24,610 nucleotides of DNA, taken from contig JBELIG010000022.1 of NCBI GenBank assembly GCA_042091035.1, forward strand, positions 1 through 24,610, in the 5' to 3' direction. Position numbers and translations under genes: made by a program. Under the pieces are notes generated by a model, which saw nothing but the letters and a program-made list of their open reading frames with translations, did no database searches and was not told the DNA's origin. This DNA comes from AM-2324 sp042091035. Lineage in GTDB: Bacteria; Bacteroidota; Bacteroidia; Chitinophagales; Saprospiraceae. Shown one piece after another: positions 7,692-16,016 of this stretch. Every line of letters begins with the position of its first letter. The stretch's first letter is position 1.

Positions 7692-8615
7692 ATGAAAAAT
7701 ATCATTTCGTGTTTCTTTGCATTCTTATGCATAATACAGACTGCTAAGGCGCAAAATATCAGTCAGGAAGACCTTGTCCAAATACAAGCTATTGAAGATT
7801 CCTTGATGGTATATTCGCATCTGATAATGAACGATTCGATTGAAGAACATCGTTTTGCATCCACGAAATTATTTATTCCAATGCTCGTAAAAGCATTGAA
7901 GCATGAAAACTCATTCCAATATGATTTCAAAAAATTACAGCATGTAAGTATTCAATACCCCCAAGACTCAACCTTCCGGGTATTTACTTTCCATCTCTTC
8001 GTCAATGATAATGAATACCATTACTTTGGTGCTATCCAAAAAAACACGGAGGAACTGAATCTTTTACCACTCGTAGATCGTAAAAAAGAGCTTTCAGATC
8101 TAGAGTATCAACAGACTACGAATAGGGCTTGGTATGGAGCTGTGTATTATAATATCGTTGGATTTGATAGCCCGGAAGGTAGAAAGTACCTTCTTTTCGG
8201 ATACGATGGCCATTCCTTCTTCAACCGAAGAAAAGTGATTGATGTAATCAGTTTCGAAGGCAATCAGGCTGTATTTGGTCATCCAGTTTTTGTAAAACGA
8301 TCCAATGGCCAAATCACCGAAGAAAAGAAACGGATTTTAGTTGAGTTCTCCGCTCGTTCATCTGTTAAAGTAAACTATGACCTAATCCAAGAGGCTGTGG
8401 TGTTTGACAACCTAATATCTATTGGACCCCTAGGACCAAACGAAAAAGACTCTTTTGTTCCTGATGGATCCTATCAGGGGTATCAATTAAAAGAAGGTAT
8501 ATGGGAACATATTCCAAAAATGTTCTGCGATTGTCCTTTGGAAGATGGAGGAGCACCAAGACCTGATCCAGTATTGGACAACAATTCTAAGAAAGATCTA
8601 TTCGGAAATGATTAA
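7692..8615 (+). CDS. secreted protein of unknown function
   Basis: A 307-residue protein with a clear signal peptide (residues 1-20, KNIISCFFAFLCIIQTAKAQ), so exported or periplasmic. A recognisable stretch, about 148-190, reads WYGAVYYNIVGF ... KYLLFGYDGHSFFNRRKVIDVISF. It resembles a conserved but unnamed Bacteroidota family of secreted proteins, though I cannot attach a domain name. The C-terminal part contains a CDCP cysteine pair and a disordered, Pro/Asp-rich end. There is no T9SS tail, no lipobox and no catalytic motif. The downstream hydrolase start codon overlaps this stop by eight bases, indicating an operon and possibly coupled translation. Confidence 0.75.
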   Translation: MKNIISCFFAFLCIIQTAKAQNISQEDLVQIQAIEDSLMVYSHLIMNDSIEEHRFASTKLFIPMLVKALKHENSFQYDFKKLQHVSIQYPQDSTFRVFTFHLFVNDNEYHYFGAIQKNTEELNLLPLVDRKKELSDLEYQQTTNRAWYGAVYYNIVGFDSPEGRKYLLFGYDGHSFFNRRKVIDVISFEGNQAVFGHPVFVKRSNGQITEEKKRILVEFSARSSVKVNYDLIQEAVVFDNLISIGPLGPNEKDSFVPDGSYQGYQLKEGIWEHIPKMFCDCPLEDGGAPRPDPVLDNNSKKDLFGND

Positions 8616-9264
8616 AGAAAGGCACATCGAGGTTGTAAAACAGGCTAGGCTATTACTTTCTGGAGAGCCTTCAGAGTCTATAGAATACCTCTGGATTGCA
8701 TGCCATGGATATGGTCAAAATGTGGATCGATTTATTCAAAAATTCAGAGACCTCGATGATAAACATCTCGTTATTTGCCCCGAAGGATTATCAAGATTCT
8801 ACAGTAAAGGATTAACTGGAGAGGTTGCAGCTTCATGGATGACGAAACGAGATCGACTTAAAGAAATTGAAGATCATTCCAATTATATTCAGCAAGTTTA
8901 CGAGTATTATTCAGACAAATGCCCGAATGCAAAAATAATCTTATTTGGTTTTTCTCAGGGAACAGCAACTATCTGCAGATGGTATGACAAAGCTCAGCCC
9001 AAAGCTGACTTTTTGATCATGTGGGCTGGTTCTATACCTCAGGACTTAGAAGCAAAGCCTTCTAATAATCCATTTAAAGATATTTCGCTTCATTTTGTTT
9101 ATGGAACTGAAGATCAATACATCGATGCTGAAAACCTAAAGAAACTGTACAGTATTTTTGAAGCATATGGATTTGACCACATCAAGAAACATCGCTTTGA
9201 AGGCAAGCACACAGTTGATCGACCAAGTCTTATAAAACTTGTTGAATCAGAGATTACTTCTTAA
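8608..9264 (+). CDS. alpha/beta hydrolase, phospholipase/carboxylesterase family
   Basis: A cytoplasmic serine hydrolase-like protein of 218 residues from the ATG at 8608. Visible motifs: ACHGYGQN (oxyanion-hole strand, about 31-38), the nucleophile elbow GFSQG with Ser116, an acid in GTEDQYID (Asp169 or Asp173) and a C-terminal GKHTVD with His201. Together they form a full Ser-Asp-His triad. Size and the GFSQG elbow fit the COG0400-type esterase group, but the substrate cannot be told. A longer reading from 8545 adds 21 residues that lie wholly inside the preceding gene and do not resemble the fold, so it was not chosen. The gene overlaps the previous one by eight bases and shares TTAA with the stop of the convergent miaE-like gene. 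Confidence 0.85.
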   Translation: MIKERHIEVVKQARLLLSGEPSESIEYLWIACHGYGQNVDRFIQKFRDLDDKHLVICPEGLSRFYSKGLTGEVAASWMTKRDRLKEIEDHSNYIQQVYEYYSDKCPNAKIILFGFSQGTATICRWYDKAQPKADFLIMWAGSIPQDLEAKPSNNPFKDISLHFVYGTEDQYIDAENLKKLYSIFEAYGFDHIKKHRFEGKHTVDRPSLIKLVESEITS

Positions 9265-9869
9265 TGCATTCGGTCACCTCTAAGTTCCATGTCTCCTAAT
9301 AGATCAGCCTCAAATGCTAACATCTCTTTCCATGTCTCCTGGGCAAGCTCTTCGGTGAAATATTGTTTGGCAAGTTTTAAAAAGAGTTTATAGTGCCCTG
9401 CTTCGGATACCATAAATCTATGGTAGAATTCTTTTAGTTCATCCTCTGATATGTGCAGAGACAATAGTCTAAAACGCTCACAAGATCTTGCCTCTATCAT
9501 TGCAAAGATTATCAGCTCATGCAAAAGCTTCTCCTCTCTATTATTCGCACGTTTCATAAAATCTCTAAGGCGGTTCACATATTGATCTTTGCGTTGTCGA
9601 CCTAATTTCATGCCTCGCTTAGTCATCTCAGCAACAACTAATCGAAAATGTCCCCACTCTTCTGTAACAATGGGCATGAGCTCCTGAACGAGCTCTACAT
9701 ACTCAGGATATCGTTGAATCAATGATATGCAAGAAGTTGTTGCCTTCTGTTCACAATAAGCATGATCCGATAAAATCTCCTCTAAGTCAAACTCTGCTAA
9801 ATTGACCCATCTAGGATCTGTTGCTAGTTCAATACCTAAAACCCGTTTTCCTTTTTCGACGGTTTCCAT
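9261..9869 (-). CDS. miaE: MiaE-like tRNA 2-methylthio-N6-isopentenyladenosine hydroxylase
   Basis: A ferritin-like non-haem di-iron protein of 202 residues, predicted to hydroxylate the isopentenyl side chain of ms2i6A at position 37 of tRNAs reading UNN codons, using O2. Ligands appear in the expected pattern: Glu40, Glu71-x-x-His74 (EEWGH), Glu126 (MIEARSCERF) and Glu156-x-x-His159 (SEAGHYKLF). The conserved EARSCERF segment is characteristic of the family. The ATG at 9869 is used. It lies five bases downstream of the secreted coiled-coil gene on the same strand, so the two are probably co-transcribed, although a functional link is not obvious. Its 3' end overlaps the hydrolase gene by four bases. 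Confidence 0.88.
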   Translation of the reverse strand: METVEKGKRVLGIELATDPRWVNLAEFDLEEILSDHAYCEQKATTSCISLIQRYPEYVELVQELMPIVTEEWGHFRLVVAEMTKRGMKLGRQRKDQYVNRLRDFMKRANNREEKLLHELIIFAMIEARSCERFRLLSLHISEDELKEFYHRFMVSEAGHYKLFLKLAKQYFTEELAQETWKEMLAFEADLLGDMELRGDRMH

Positions 9870-9874
9870 GAATA

Positions 9875-11035
9875 CTATTTAAGACAATTAAATTGATTGA
9901 TAAAGAAATCTACATTTAGGATATCATAATCCTCATATCCAGTTTTCCAAACGATCCTGGCTCTATCGACCTCTGATCTTCTAAGGACTTTAAGTTCTCC
10001 CTTCGAGATTGGATATTGGCCTCTAAAGGTATAAACATTATTGATATCATTATAATGCCCCTCATCGCCTAAAGAACAAACCAATCGTATTTGATCATCA
10101 TCGAAGGTTTTTAATGTGAGTATAGAACTTCTTCCAATTCCACCATAGGAGTTCTTAGCATTTGGAGACTTTATCTTTACCTCCAAAAGCAAAAAAACCT
10201 TGCCGCCTCCAAGCTCTGTAATAGAAGCCGTACAATTTATCATATCGTCTTCTGTAAAGTAGGCTCGCAGATTTTCAGGTGTAAAGCTAAAGAGAAAATC
10301 GGGCTCCATGGTCCTCCGGAATTTTCCTGTAATAGGGTCTGTACCCTCAAAGGCAAACTGACAATTACCGGAACTGAAACTATTATCCTCTTTATCTATT
10401 TTTTGATCAAGCTCACTTTTAATTTGAACCTGATCTTCAAAAATAATTTCTTGATTTATTAGTGTTTTTAAGGATTCTTTTGTCTCAAGGTAGGTCTGAT
10501 AAAGTTCAGCACGCTCTACTTTTTCTACCTCTTGCATTGCATTAGTAAGTGCGACAAGCTGTTCAGCCAAGTCGAGCCTGTTCAAATTTAGTGACTCAGT
10601 AAGATCTGCCTTATAAAGCTGTCTATTGAGTATCCCTAATTCTTTGTTCGTTAATACAACAAGTCCATCTAAATGTTCCTGCTGCTTTTGGCGCAATGAT
10701 TTATATTTATCACCTTCCACATCAATGCGTTCCAATAAACTTCTTCGTATTATGAGTGCTTCTTCACTCAATTCTACTAAGTATTGAAAGGTATTATCAC
10801 TGATTGTAGAAGCTTTCTGTTTGTCTTTAGCACCTGCCACATTAGAGTTAGCAACAGGATTCGCCCCAAAAGGATCAACTTTTGATTTTTTACTAAAATA
10901 CTTCCAGCTTCCATCAGGATAAACAATAATCTTCTCGCCTTTTGCATTCGTTCTAATCTCTTGAGCTTTTAGATCCGAAAGCCCAAAACTCAGTAGCATT
11001 AAAACTATCAACTTAAAAATGAATAATGTTCTCAT
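9875..11035 (-). CDS. secreted coiled-coil protein of unknown function
   Basis: A 386-residue protein with a signal peptide (residues 1-24, FIFKLIVLMLLSFGLSDLKAQ). Directly after it comes a short motif, GEKIIVYPDGSWKYFSK (about 33-49), that I have seen at the N-terminus of many exported Bacteroidota proteins. Residues about 85-215 are strongly helical and charged, likely a long coiled coil. The C-terminal part (about 225-385) is beta-rich with CQFAFEGTDPITGKFRR. It contains scattered Cys residues (about C226, C267, C316, C384) but no catalytic motif. There is no T9SS tail or lipobox, so a periplasmic location is likely. It is first in a two-gene unit with the miaE-like gene and divergent from cdaA. 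Confidence 0.75.
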   Translation of the reverse strand: MRTLFIFKLIVLMLLSFGLSDLKAQEIRTNAKGEKIIVYPDGSWKYFSKKSKVDPFGANPVANSNVAGAKDKQKASTISDNTFQYLVELSEEALIIRRSLLERIDVEGDKYKSLRQKQQEHLDGLVVLTNKELGILNRQLYKADLTESLNLNRLDLAEQLVALTNAMQEVEKVERAELYQTYLETKESLKTLINQEIIFEDQVQIKSELDQKIDKEDNSFSSGNCQFAFEGTDPITGKFRRTMEPDFLFSFTPENLRAYFTEDDMINCTASITELGGGKVFLLLEVKIKSPNAKNSYGGIGRSSILTLKTFDDDQIRLVCSLGDEGHYNDINNVYTFRGQYPISKGELKVLRRSEVDRARIVWKTGYEDYDILNVDFFINQFNCLK

Positions 11036-11158
11036 AATATAGTGTGTAGTTGACCAATAAGAATAGTCCCTTTGACCTTAAAACACATGTATCGAATGTT
11101 TAATTTGCCTCCTGTGATGCAAAAAGTAATCATTTTAGCTCAAAATCAACTAGATGGG

Positions 11159-11175
11159 CAAATATATTACATTTG
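11159..11175. promoter_or_regulatory. back-to-back -7 boxes in the divergent intergenic region
   Basis: CAAATATATTACATTTG contains TATATTTG on the minus strand (11166-11159) and TACATTTG on the plus strand (11168-11175). Both fit TAnnTTTG and point away from each other, toward the coiled-coil gene (start 11035) and cdaA (start 11301). Good -33 TTG elements are not obvious for either. If used, both leaders would be about 125 bases. Nothing else is recognised in the 11036-11300 gap. Confidence 0.35.
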
Positions 11176-11300
11176 AGACCTCCGTTCTTCATCAATATTA
11201 GATACACTTGATGTTCTTACGTTAACAAAATTCCTATTATTGCTTGCTTTAGATAAAAAGCTCTTTTATTTAAATCAAAATTAACACATCTTTAGGTAAT

Positions 11301-12089
11301 ATGTTCGATATCGGTTTCATTGATATAAGGATTTGGGATATCCTAGACGTTCTAATCGTTGGATACTTAATCTTTCGGATATACAACCTATTAAAAGGAA
11401 GTATTGCCTTCAATATATTTATTGGGGTGGTCACGCTATACCTTTTATGGGCGCTTGTTGGTCAACTAGAGATGGAGTTATTATCTGTACTTCTTGATCA
11501 ATTGGTAAGTGTAGGTGTAATCGTGTTGATAATAATATTCCAACCTGAGGTTCGTCGTTTTCTATTACTCGTTGGACGATCCACACTGAACCAAAGACCA
11601 AATTTTCTTCAGCGAATACTCGATAGGAATTTTCAACCTGTAGAGAGTAAAGAAGAAACCCTCGAAATTATTAAAAAGAGTCTGCTGAACTTTCAAAAAA
11701 CGAAGACAGGTGCTCTTATTGTACTTTCGGGAGGAATGGACACAGATACTATCATTCCTACTGGTGTACAAGTGAATGCAATCCTAAGTCAAGCACTTCT
11801 TGAAAGTATATTTATAAAAAATGCGCCCTTGCATGATGGTGCAGTTATAATAAGTGGAAATAAAATAATAGCAGCAAGCTGTATTCTGCCACTTACGGCA
11901 GAAACAAATTTACCCTATCAAGTTGGTCTAAGACATCGAGCTGCAGTGGGTGTAACAGAAAGACTAGCCGTTTCCGCTTTTATAGTTTCAGAAGAAACTG
12001 GGACAATTAGCTACGCTAATTCGGGTAAGTTAGTCAGAGGAGTGAAAGAAAACGACCTTATGGCCCTTCTAAAAAAGTATAATCAATAG
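11301..12089 (+). CDS. cdaA: diadenylate cyclase CdaA
   Basis: A membrane-bound enzyme that condenses two ATP into the second messenger cyclic di-AMP, which in other bacteria controls potassium and osmolyte uptake and cell-wall homeostasis. The 262-residue layout is that of CdaA/DacA: three N-terminal membrane helices (about residues 13-29, 33-53 and 62-80), the conserved FQPEVRRFL linker (80-88), then the DAC domain. The catalytic DGA is present in NAPLHDGAVII (D179-A181), and RHRAAVGVTE (211-220) supplies the nucleotide-binding arginines. In many Bacteroidota this gene follows folP; here it stands alone, facing a secreted coiled-coil gene. The ATG gives a normal family N-terminus. The dipeptidase begins 90 bases downstream, probably from its own promoter. 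Confidence 0.95.
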   Translation: MFDIGFIDIRIWDILDVLIVGYLIFRIYNLLKGSIAFNIFIGVVTLYLLWALVGQLEMELLSVLLDQLVSVGVIVLIIIFQPEVRRFLLLVGRSTLNQRPNFLQRILDRNFQPVESKEETLEIIKKSLLNFQKTKTGALIVLSGGMDTDTIIPTGVQVNAILSQALLESIFIKNAPLHDGAVIISGNKIIAASCILPLTAETNLPYQVGLRHRAAVGVTERLAVSAFIVSEETGTISYANSGKLVRGVKENDLMALLKKYNQ

Positions 12090-12117
12090 TCCTTTTATAC
12101 ATTGAATTGGAAATCAC

Positions 12118-12125
12118 TATATTTG
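12118..12125 (+). promoter_or_regulatory. candidate -7 box for the M20 dipeptidase
   Basis: TATATTTG, an exact TAnnTTTG match, 54 bases before the ATG at 12180. Upstream TTG elements (12102-12104 and 12107-12109) are closer than the usual 17-20 base spacer. The surrounding string CACTATATTTGCA is identical to 7621-7633. Confidence 0.35.
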
Positions 12126-12179
12126 CAGGAGCTCATCGATAAAGACTGAGATTTTTGAATAATATAGTATTAAGACAAT

Positions 12180-13568
12180 ATGCAAAAAACGCAAAATTTC
12201 ATTAATGACAACAAGGATAAGTTTCTAAATGAACTCCTTGATTTATTGAAAATACCTTCTGTAAGCGCCGATCCTGCCTATGCTGGTGATGTTAGAAAAA
12301 CTGCAGAATTCGTAGCGAATAGCCTAAACGATGCTGGAGCAGACAAGGTAGAGATCTTTGAAACCAAAGGTCACCCTATTGTTTACGGAGAAAAAATGGT
12401 GGATCCAAGCCTACCAACTGTATTGGTATATGGACACTACGATGTTCAACCACCAGATCCAGTAGAACTTTGGGACTCTCCTCCTTTTGAGCCTGTAATC
12501 AAGAAGACAGAGCTGCATCCTGAAGGCGCTATATTTGCTAGAGGTGCCTGCGATGATAAAGGACAAATGTTTATGCATGTAAAAGCATTCGAGGCAATGC
12601 ATAAAAGTGGAGAGCTTGCATGTAATGTTAAGTTCATGATCGAAGGTGAAGAGGAAGTTGGATCGGATAATCTAGGCTTATTCTGTGAAGAAAAGAAAGA
12701 TATGCTATCCTGTGATGTAGTTCTTATCTCGGACACATCGATTATTGCAAATGATACACCTTCAATTTCTGTTGGACTAAGAGGTCTGAGCTATGTAGAA
12801 GTAGAGGTTGTAGGACCTAACAAGGACCTTCACTCTGGTGTATACGGAGGAGCAGTTGCAAATCCAATTAATATCTTATCCAAGATGATTGCGTCAATGA
12901 CGGATGAGAATAATCACATCACCATCCCAGGTTTTTACGACAAAGTAGAGGTCCTAAGTGATGCTGAACGTGAGGCAATGAACAAAGCACCATTCAGTCT
13001 TGACGCCTATAAGAAGGCATTGAATGTAGATGCTGTTCATGGTGAAAAAGGATATACTACTCTTGAGCGTGCTTCGATAAGACCGACACTTGATGTGAAT
13101 GGAATCTGGGGAGGTTATATTGGAGAAGGTGCAAAGACTGTACTTCCTTCAAAAGCATTTGCTAAAATCTCTATGAGACTTGTTCCGAATCAAACTTCTG
13201 ACGAAATCACAGAGATATTCAAAAATCACTTCCAGTCTATTGCTCCAGATAGCGTTAAAGTAGAAGTACGACCGCACCATGGTGGAGAACCTGTTGTGAT
13301 ACCTACTGATACCCCTGAATACCTGGCTGCAGCAAAAGCTATGGTGGATACTTTCGGCAAGGAACCAATTCCTCAGAGAGGTGGAGGATCTATTCCGATC
13401 GTTGCACTTTTTGAAAATGTTCTTAGCGTAAAAACAGTGATGATGGGATTTGGTCTGGATTCAGATGACATCCACTCTCCGAATGAGCATTACGGACTGT
13501 TTAATTATTATAAGGGAATCGAGACAATACCGCATTTCTATAAGCATTACGCAGATTTGAAAAAATAA
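12180..13568 (+). CDS. M20-family dipeptidase
   Basis: A di-zinc metallopeptidase of 462 residues, predicted to cleave dipeptides or trim amino acids from small peptides in the cytoplasm. Metal and catalytic residues line up with the M20 family: YGHYDVQP (His86, catalytic Asp88), GACDDKGQ (bridging Asp125), EGEEEVGS (general base Glu158 by pattern, metal ligand Glu159), ISDTS (Asp185) and a late DIHSPNEHY with the last His ligand. The lid/dimerisation domain lies around residues 200-370 and contains LHSGVYGGAVANP. There is no signal peptide. The wide WDSPPFEP sequence after the first ligand is typical of the carnosinase-like dipeptidase branch rather than of DapE or ArgE. The stop codon runs into a strong terminator. 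Confidence 0.9.
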   Translation: MQKTQNFINDNKDKFLNELLDLLKIPSVSADPAYAGDVRKTAEFVANSLNDAGADKVEIFETKGHPIVYGEKMVDPSLPTVLVYGHYDVQPPDPVELWDSPPFEPVIKKTELHPEGAIFARGACDDKGQMFMHVKAFEAMHKSGELACNVKFMIEGEEEVGSDNLGLFCEEKKDMLSCDVVLISDTSIIANDTPSISVGLRGLSYVEVEVVGPNKDLHSGVYGGAVANPINILSKMIASMTDENNHITIPGFYDKVEVLSDAEREAMNKAPFSLDAYKKALNVDAVHGEKGYTTLERASIRPTLDVNGIWGGYIGEGAKTVLPSKAFAKISMRLVPNQTSDEITEIFKNHFQSIAPDSVKVEVRPHHGGEPVVIPTDTPEYLAAAKAMVDTFGKEPIPQRGGGSIPIVALFENVLSVKTVMMGFGLDSDDIHSPNEHYGLFNYYKGIETIPHFYKHYADLKK

Positions 13569-13599
13569 AAAAAAGGGATCCAAATGGATCCCTTTTTTT
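13568..13599. terminator. bidirectional intrinsic terminator between dipeptidase and cyclase genes
   Basis: A perfect A7-GGGATCC...GGATCCC-T7 hairpin around an AAAT loop (13582-13585). It touches the dipeptidase stop codon on one side, and on the other the cyclase stop codon (minus-strand TAA at 13600-13598) lies partly within the T-run. It can terminate both convergent transcripts. Confidence 0.9.
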
Positions 13600-15256
13600 A
13601 TATCATTGTCACATTATAAATATTGATTTGACCAATATTTTTAGCATTCACACTCCGTGAATCTGTATAATTAAACTTTTCTCCAAGCAGATATTTTGTA
13701 CTTTCCGAAATATTAACGGTGTTAATAGATCCATTTGATTCTACCCTCGAAGCTGTATTTACTGTATCCCCCCAGATATCATAAGCATATTTCTTCTCTC
13801 CTACTACTCCAGCAATTACATCGCCTGAATGTATACCTATTCGTCCTTCAAAATAAGGCCTGTTCTTCTTTTGAGCCAGAATAGCTTCATTCTTTATAAA
13901 CCTGTTTATCTCAAGTGCAGCCTGCACCAACTTCGCTGCTTGCTCTCGCTTGTATTTTTTTCGATCGCCCTTATTAGGGTGAATACCTGCAGCACACATA
14001 TAAGCATCCCCAATGGTTTTGATCTTTTCGAGTCCATATTTATTTACAATGATATCATCAAAGCGCTTAAAATATGTATTCAATAACTGAACGACCTCTT
14101 TAGGCTCGTCTCGCTTCTCCTTTGCGAAGGCACTGAATCCTTTGAAATCTAGAAACAATACAGATACATCGGAATGTTTCTCAGCAATGATATCTGCATC
14201 TTTATTCACCGTCTTACCTTTAAGCGTTTCTATAATGTGTTTCGGCAATATATTACCTAGCAAGGCATCTGATTTCTTCTTTTCTCGTTTTATCCTTTTA
14301 TTCAATCGAACCGTTACAATGAGGATTACTAAAAACAAATTGGCGGCAGTTATAGCGCCCAAAATACCCACTCTAAGTTTCTCCTTTTCTACTTCCTGCA
14401 TCTCATTGATCGCCTCTACTTCCTTTAGCTCCGCACTAACTGCGATTAGCTCCAAGGAATCCTTCTCCACCTTACCATTCAAACGTTCATTGATCAGCTG
14501 CTCCTGGGCCAACAATGCTGCTCTTTTTGCTTGCTCAAAACTCATAGTATCAATCTCAGCTGCAGCCACTGCCAGCTCCACCTCGTACATGCCTGCTAGC
14601 TTATCGATTTCAGCTTGGTGCTCTTGCTTAAGCTTTGCCTCCTTTTCTTTTAATCGACTCCCTAACTTCCTGTATTCTTTAACTTTATCTATTGCGTAGG
14701 TTCTCTGTTTCACAGGAGTTTCTTCAGAGTTTCCATCTGGATTATCCGCTAAATTCTCATTTTCAGGACTTGGATTAACCTTTTTATCTAAGTCAGCTAT
14801 AGCTGCATTCAGTTGACTGCGTTCAGAAGAACTCAAATTAATTATCGCATATCGTTTCAACAGTTTTAGCGCCTCCAACTTCTTAGCATCGCTACTTGTA
14901 TTCTTTGCTGCATCCCTGAAATATTTAGCAGCACTCCTTCGGTAAGATTTCTTTGCATTTACAGAACCGCCTTTCTTCACTATAGCCTTACCCCAGTTGA
15001 TATAGGAATCTGCCAACAATTCATCATTCCCAACATTTTTTGCAATTCGCCAAGCTTCCTCTGCATACTCGGTCGCTTTACTGTACTTCCGCTTTGCATA
15101 ATAGGCCTCTGAAGCCTTGTTTGCGAGAATCACAAACTCCTCCCCGCTTTTTCCTTCCAATTGATTAACAATGGACTCTGGACTTTGAGCAAAAAGATCG
15201 CAGGTGAATAGTGCTAAGAACAGTGTGGCGCTGATAAGCTTAAATAAGGTTTTCAT
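13598..15256 (-). CDS. membrane class III adenylate cyclase with helical-repeat sensor region
   Basis: Predicted to make cAMP from ATP. The chosen ATG at 15256 begins a signal peptide (KTLFKLISATLFLALFTCDLFAQ); a reading from 15289 adds 11 residues ahead of it. The protein has 552 residues. An extracytoplasmic region with TPR-like helical pairs (about 25-150) is followed by a Pro/Asn/Glu linker and a coiled coil (about 180-290). One membrane helix (about 297-317) leads to the LLGNILPKHIIETLKG linker common before cyclase domains. The C-terminal cyclase domain has both metal aspartates (Asp360 in LFLDFKGFS, Asp407 in KTIGDAYM) and the ATP-selecting pair Lys403 and Asp483 (YDIWGD). The transition-state Asn490 and Arg494 lie in TVNTASR. 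All catalytic residues being present suggests an active adenylate, not guanylate, cyclase. It is transcribed alone. Confidence 0.9.
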   Translation of the reverse strand: MKTLFKLISATLFLALFTCDLFAQSPESIVNQLEGKSGEEFVILANKASEAYYAKRKYSKATEYAEEAWRIAKNVGNDELLADSYINWGKAIVKKGGSVNAKKSYRRSAAKYFRDAAKNTSSDAKKLEALKLLKRYAIINLSSSERSQLNAAIADLDKKVNPSPENENLADNPDGNSEETPVKQRTYAIDKVKEYRKLGSRLKEKEAKLKQEHQAEIDKLAGMYEVELAVAAAEIDTMSFEQAKRAALLAQEQLINERLNGKVEKDSLELIAVSAELKEVEAINEMQEVEKEKLRVGILGAITAANLFLVILIVTVRLNKRIKREKKKSDALLGNILPKHIIETLKGKTVNKDADIIAEKHSDVSVLFLDFKGFSAFAKEKRDEPKEVVQLLNTYFKRFDDIIVNKYGLEKIKTIGDAYMCAAGIHPNKGDRKKYKREQAAKLVQAALEINRFIKNEAILAQKKNRPYFEGRIGIHSGDVIAGVVGEKKYAYDIWGDTVNTASRVESNGSINTVNISESTKYLLGEKFNYTDSRSVNAKNIGQINIYNVTMI

Positions 15257-15320
15257 TTTAATTTGTTGTATAGTTTTCACGTGACTCATTGACCTTAAAA
15301 TAAAAAATGTAACAATACTA

Positions 15321-15347
15321 TTGAGAATAAATTATACTTTATATTTG
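15321..15347 (+). promoter_or_regulatory. candidate promoter of the AhpD-like gene
   Basis: TTG at 15321-15323 and TATATTTG at 15340-15347 are separated by 16 bases and end 36 bases before the ATG at 15384. This is the best-formed TTG/TAnnTTTG pair that I found in the window, though the spacer is slightly short. Confidence 0.45.
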
Positions 15348-15383
15348 GTTCGATAACATAAAAAAATACTATATAACATAATT

Positions 15384-15944
15384 ATGCCATACATCAATCA
15401 CATTGACTACGAAAATTCTGAAGGTGAGCTAAGAGAAATATACGATGGACTCATTGATTCTAGAGGAAAACTAGCAAATATCCATACAATACAAAGTTTA
15501 CACCCAAAGAGTATCACTGCTCATATGAAGTTGTATATGGAATTAATGTTCGGAAAAAGCCCACTAAAGAGATATCAAAGAGAATTACTTGGAGTTATAG
15601 TTTCTAAATCAAACAAGTGCAACTATTGCGTACAACATCATGCTGAAGCCCTTAACTTCTTCTGGAAGGATCAAGCGCGTATCAAACAATTGAACCAAGA
15701 CCCTAAAAGTGCTAGTTTAAAAGAAGTTGATATGCTTCTAGTGCAAATGGCCAAGCAACTTACGGAGGACCCCGCCTATCCGGGTAAAGAAGCGCTCTTG
15801 AATAAATTGAGAAGTGAAGGATTGGATGATCGGGCAATCCTGGATGCTACACTTATCATAGCCTATTTCAACTTCGTAAACAGAATCGTTCTGAATACAG
15901 GTCTAGACCTTGAGCATAATCCTAGTGGTTATAAATATGAATAG
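15384..15944 (+). CDS. AhpD-like / carboxymuconolactone decarboxylase-family peroxidase-related protein
   Basis: A 186-residue, all-helical cytoplasmic protein. The AhpD-type redox motif is present as KCNYCVQHH, with Cys79, Cys82 and His86 in the CxxCxxxH arrangement. It is preceded by the proton-relay region RYQRELLGVIVSKSN. In characterised relatives the cysteine pair reduces peroxides or recycles a peroxiredoxin. The N-terminal YEN-SEGELREIYDGLID opening and the LDDRAILDATLIIAYFNFVNRI segment (about 152-173) match the 'peroxidase-related enzyme' subgroup. Substrate and electron donor are not evident. It is monocistronic by spacing: a candidate promoter lies just upstream and 213 bases separate it from the ABC exporter. 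No terminator hairpin was seen after it. Confidence 0.88.
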   Translation: MPYINHIDYENSEGELREIYDGLIDSRGKLANIHTIQSLHPKSITAHMKLYMELMFGKSPLKRYQRELLGVIVSKSNKCNYCVQHHAEALNFFWKDQARIKQLNQDPKSASLKEVDMLLVQMAKQLTEDPAYPGKEALLNKLRSEGLDDRAILDATLIIAYFNFVNRIVLNTGLDLEHNPSGYKYE

Positions 15945-16016
15945 CTCCATTACTTTCAAGATCTTTTCAAAATCCTTTAACAGTCGAAATTCTTATATTA
16001 TTTTTTGCTGTAAACT

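Noticed and set aside
8545..8607. Longer N-terminus for the alpha/beta hydrolase
   Set aside because: These 21 codons lie inside the preceding gene in another frame; the ATG at 8608 overlaps the stop in the usual operon fashion and gives a normal-length fold.
14142..14699. A 185-codon open frame on the plus strand opposite the adenylate cyclase gene
   Set aside because: It is Ser/Phe/Leu-rich with no domain, and mirrors the Lys/Glu-rich coiled coil on the other strand, which explains the lack of stops.
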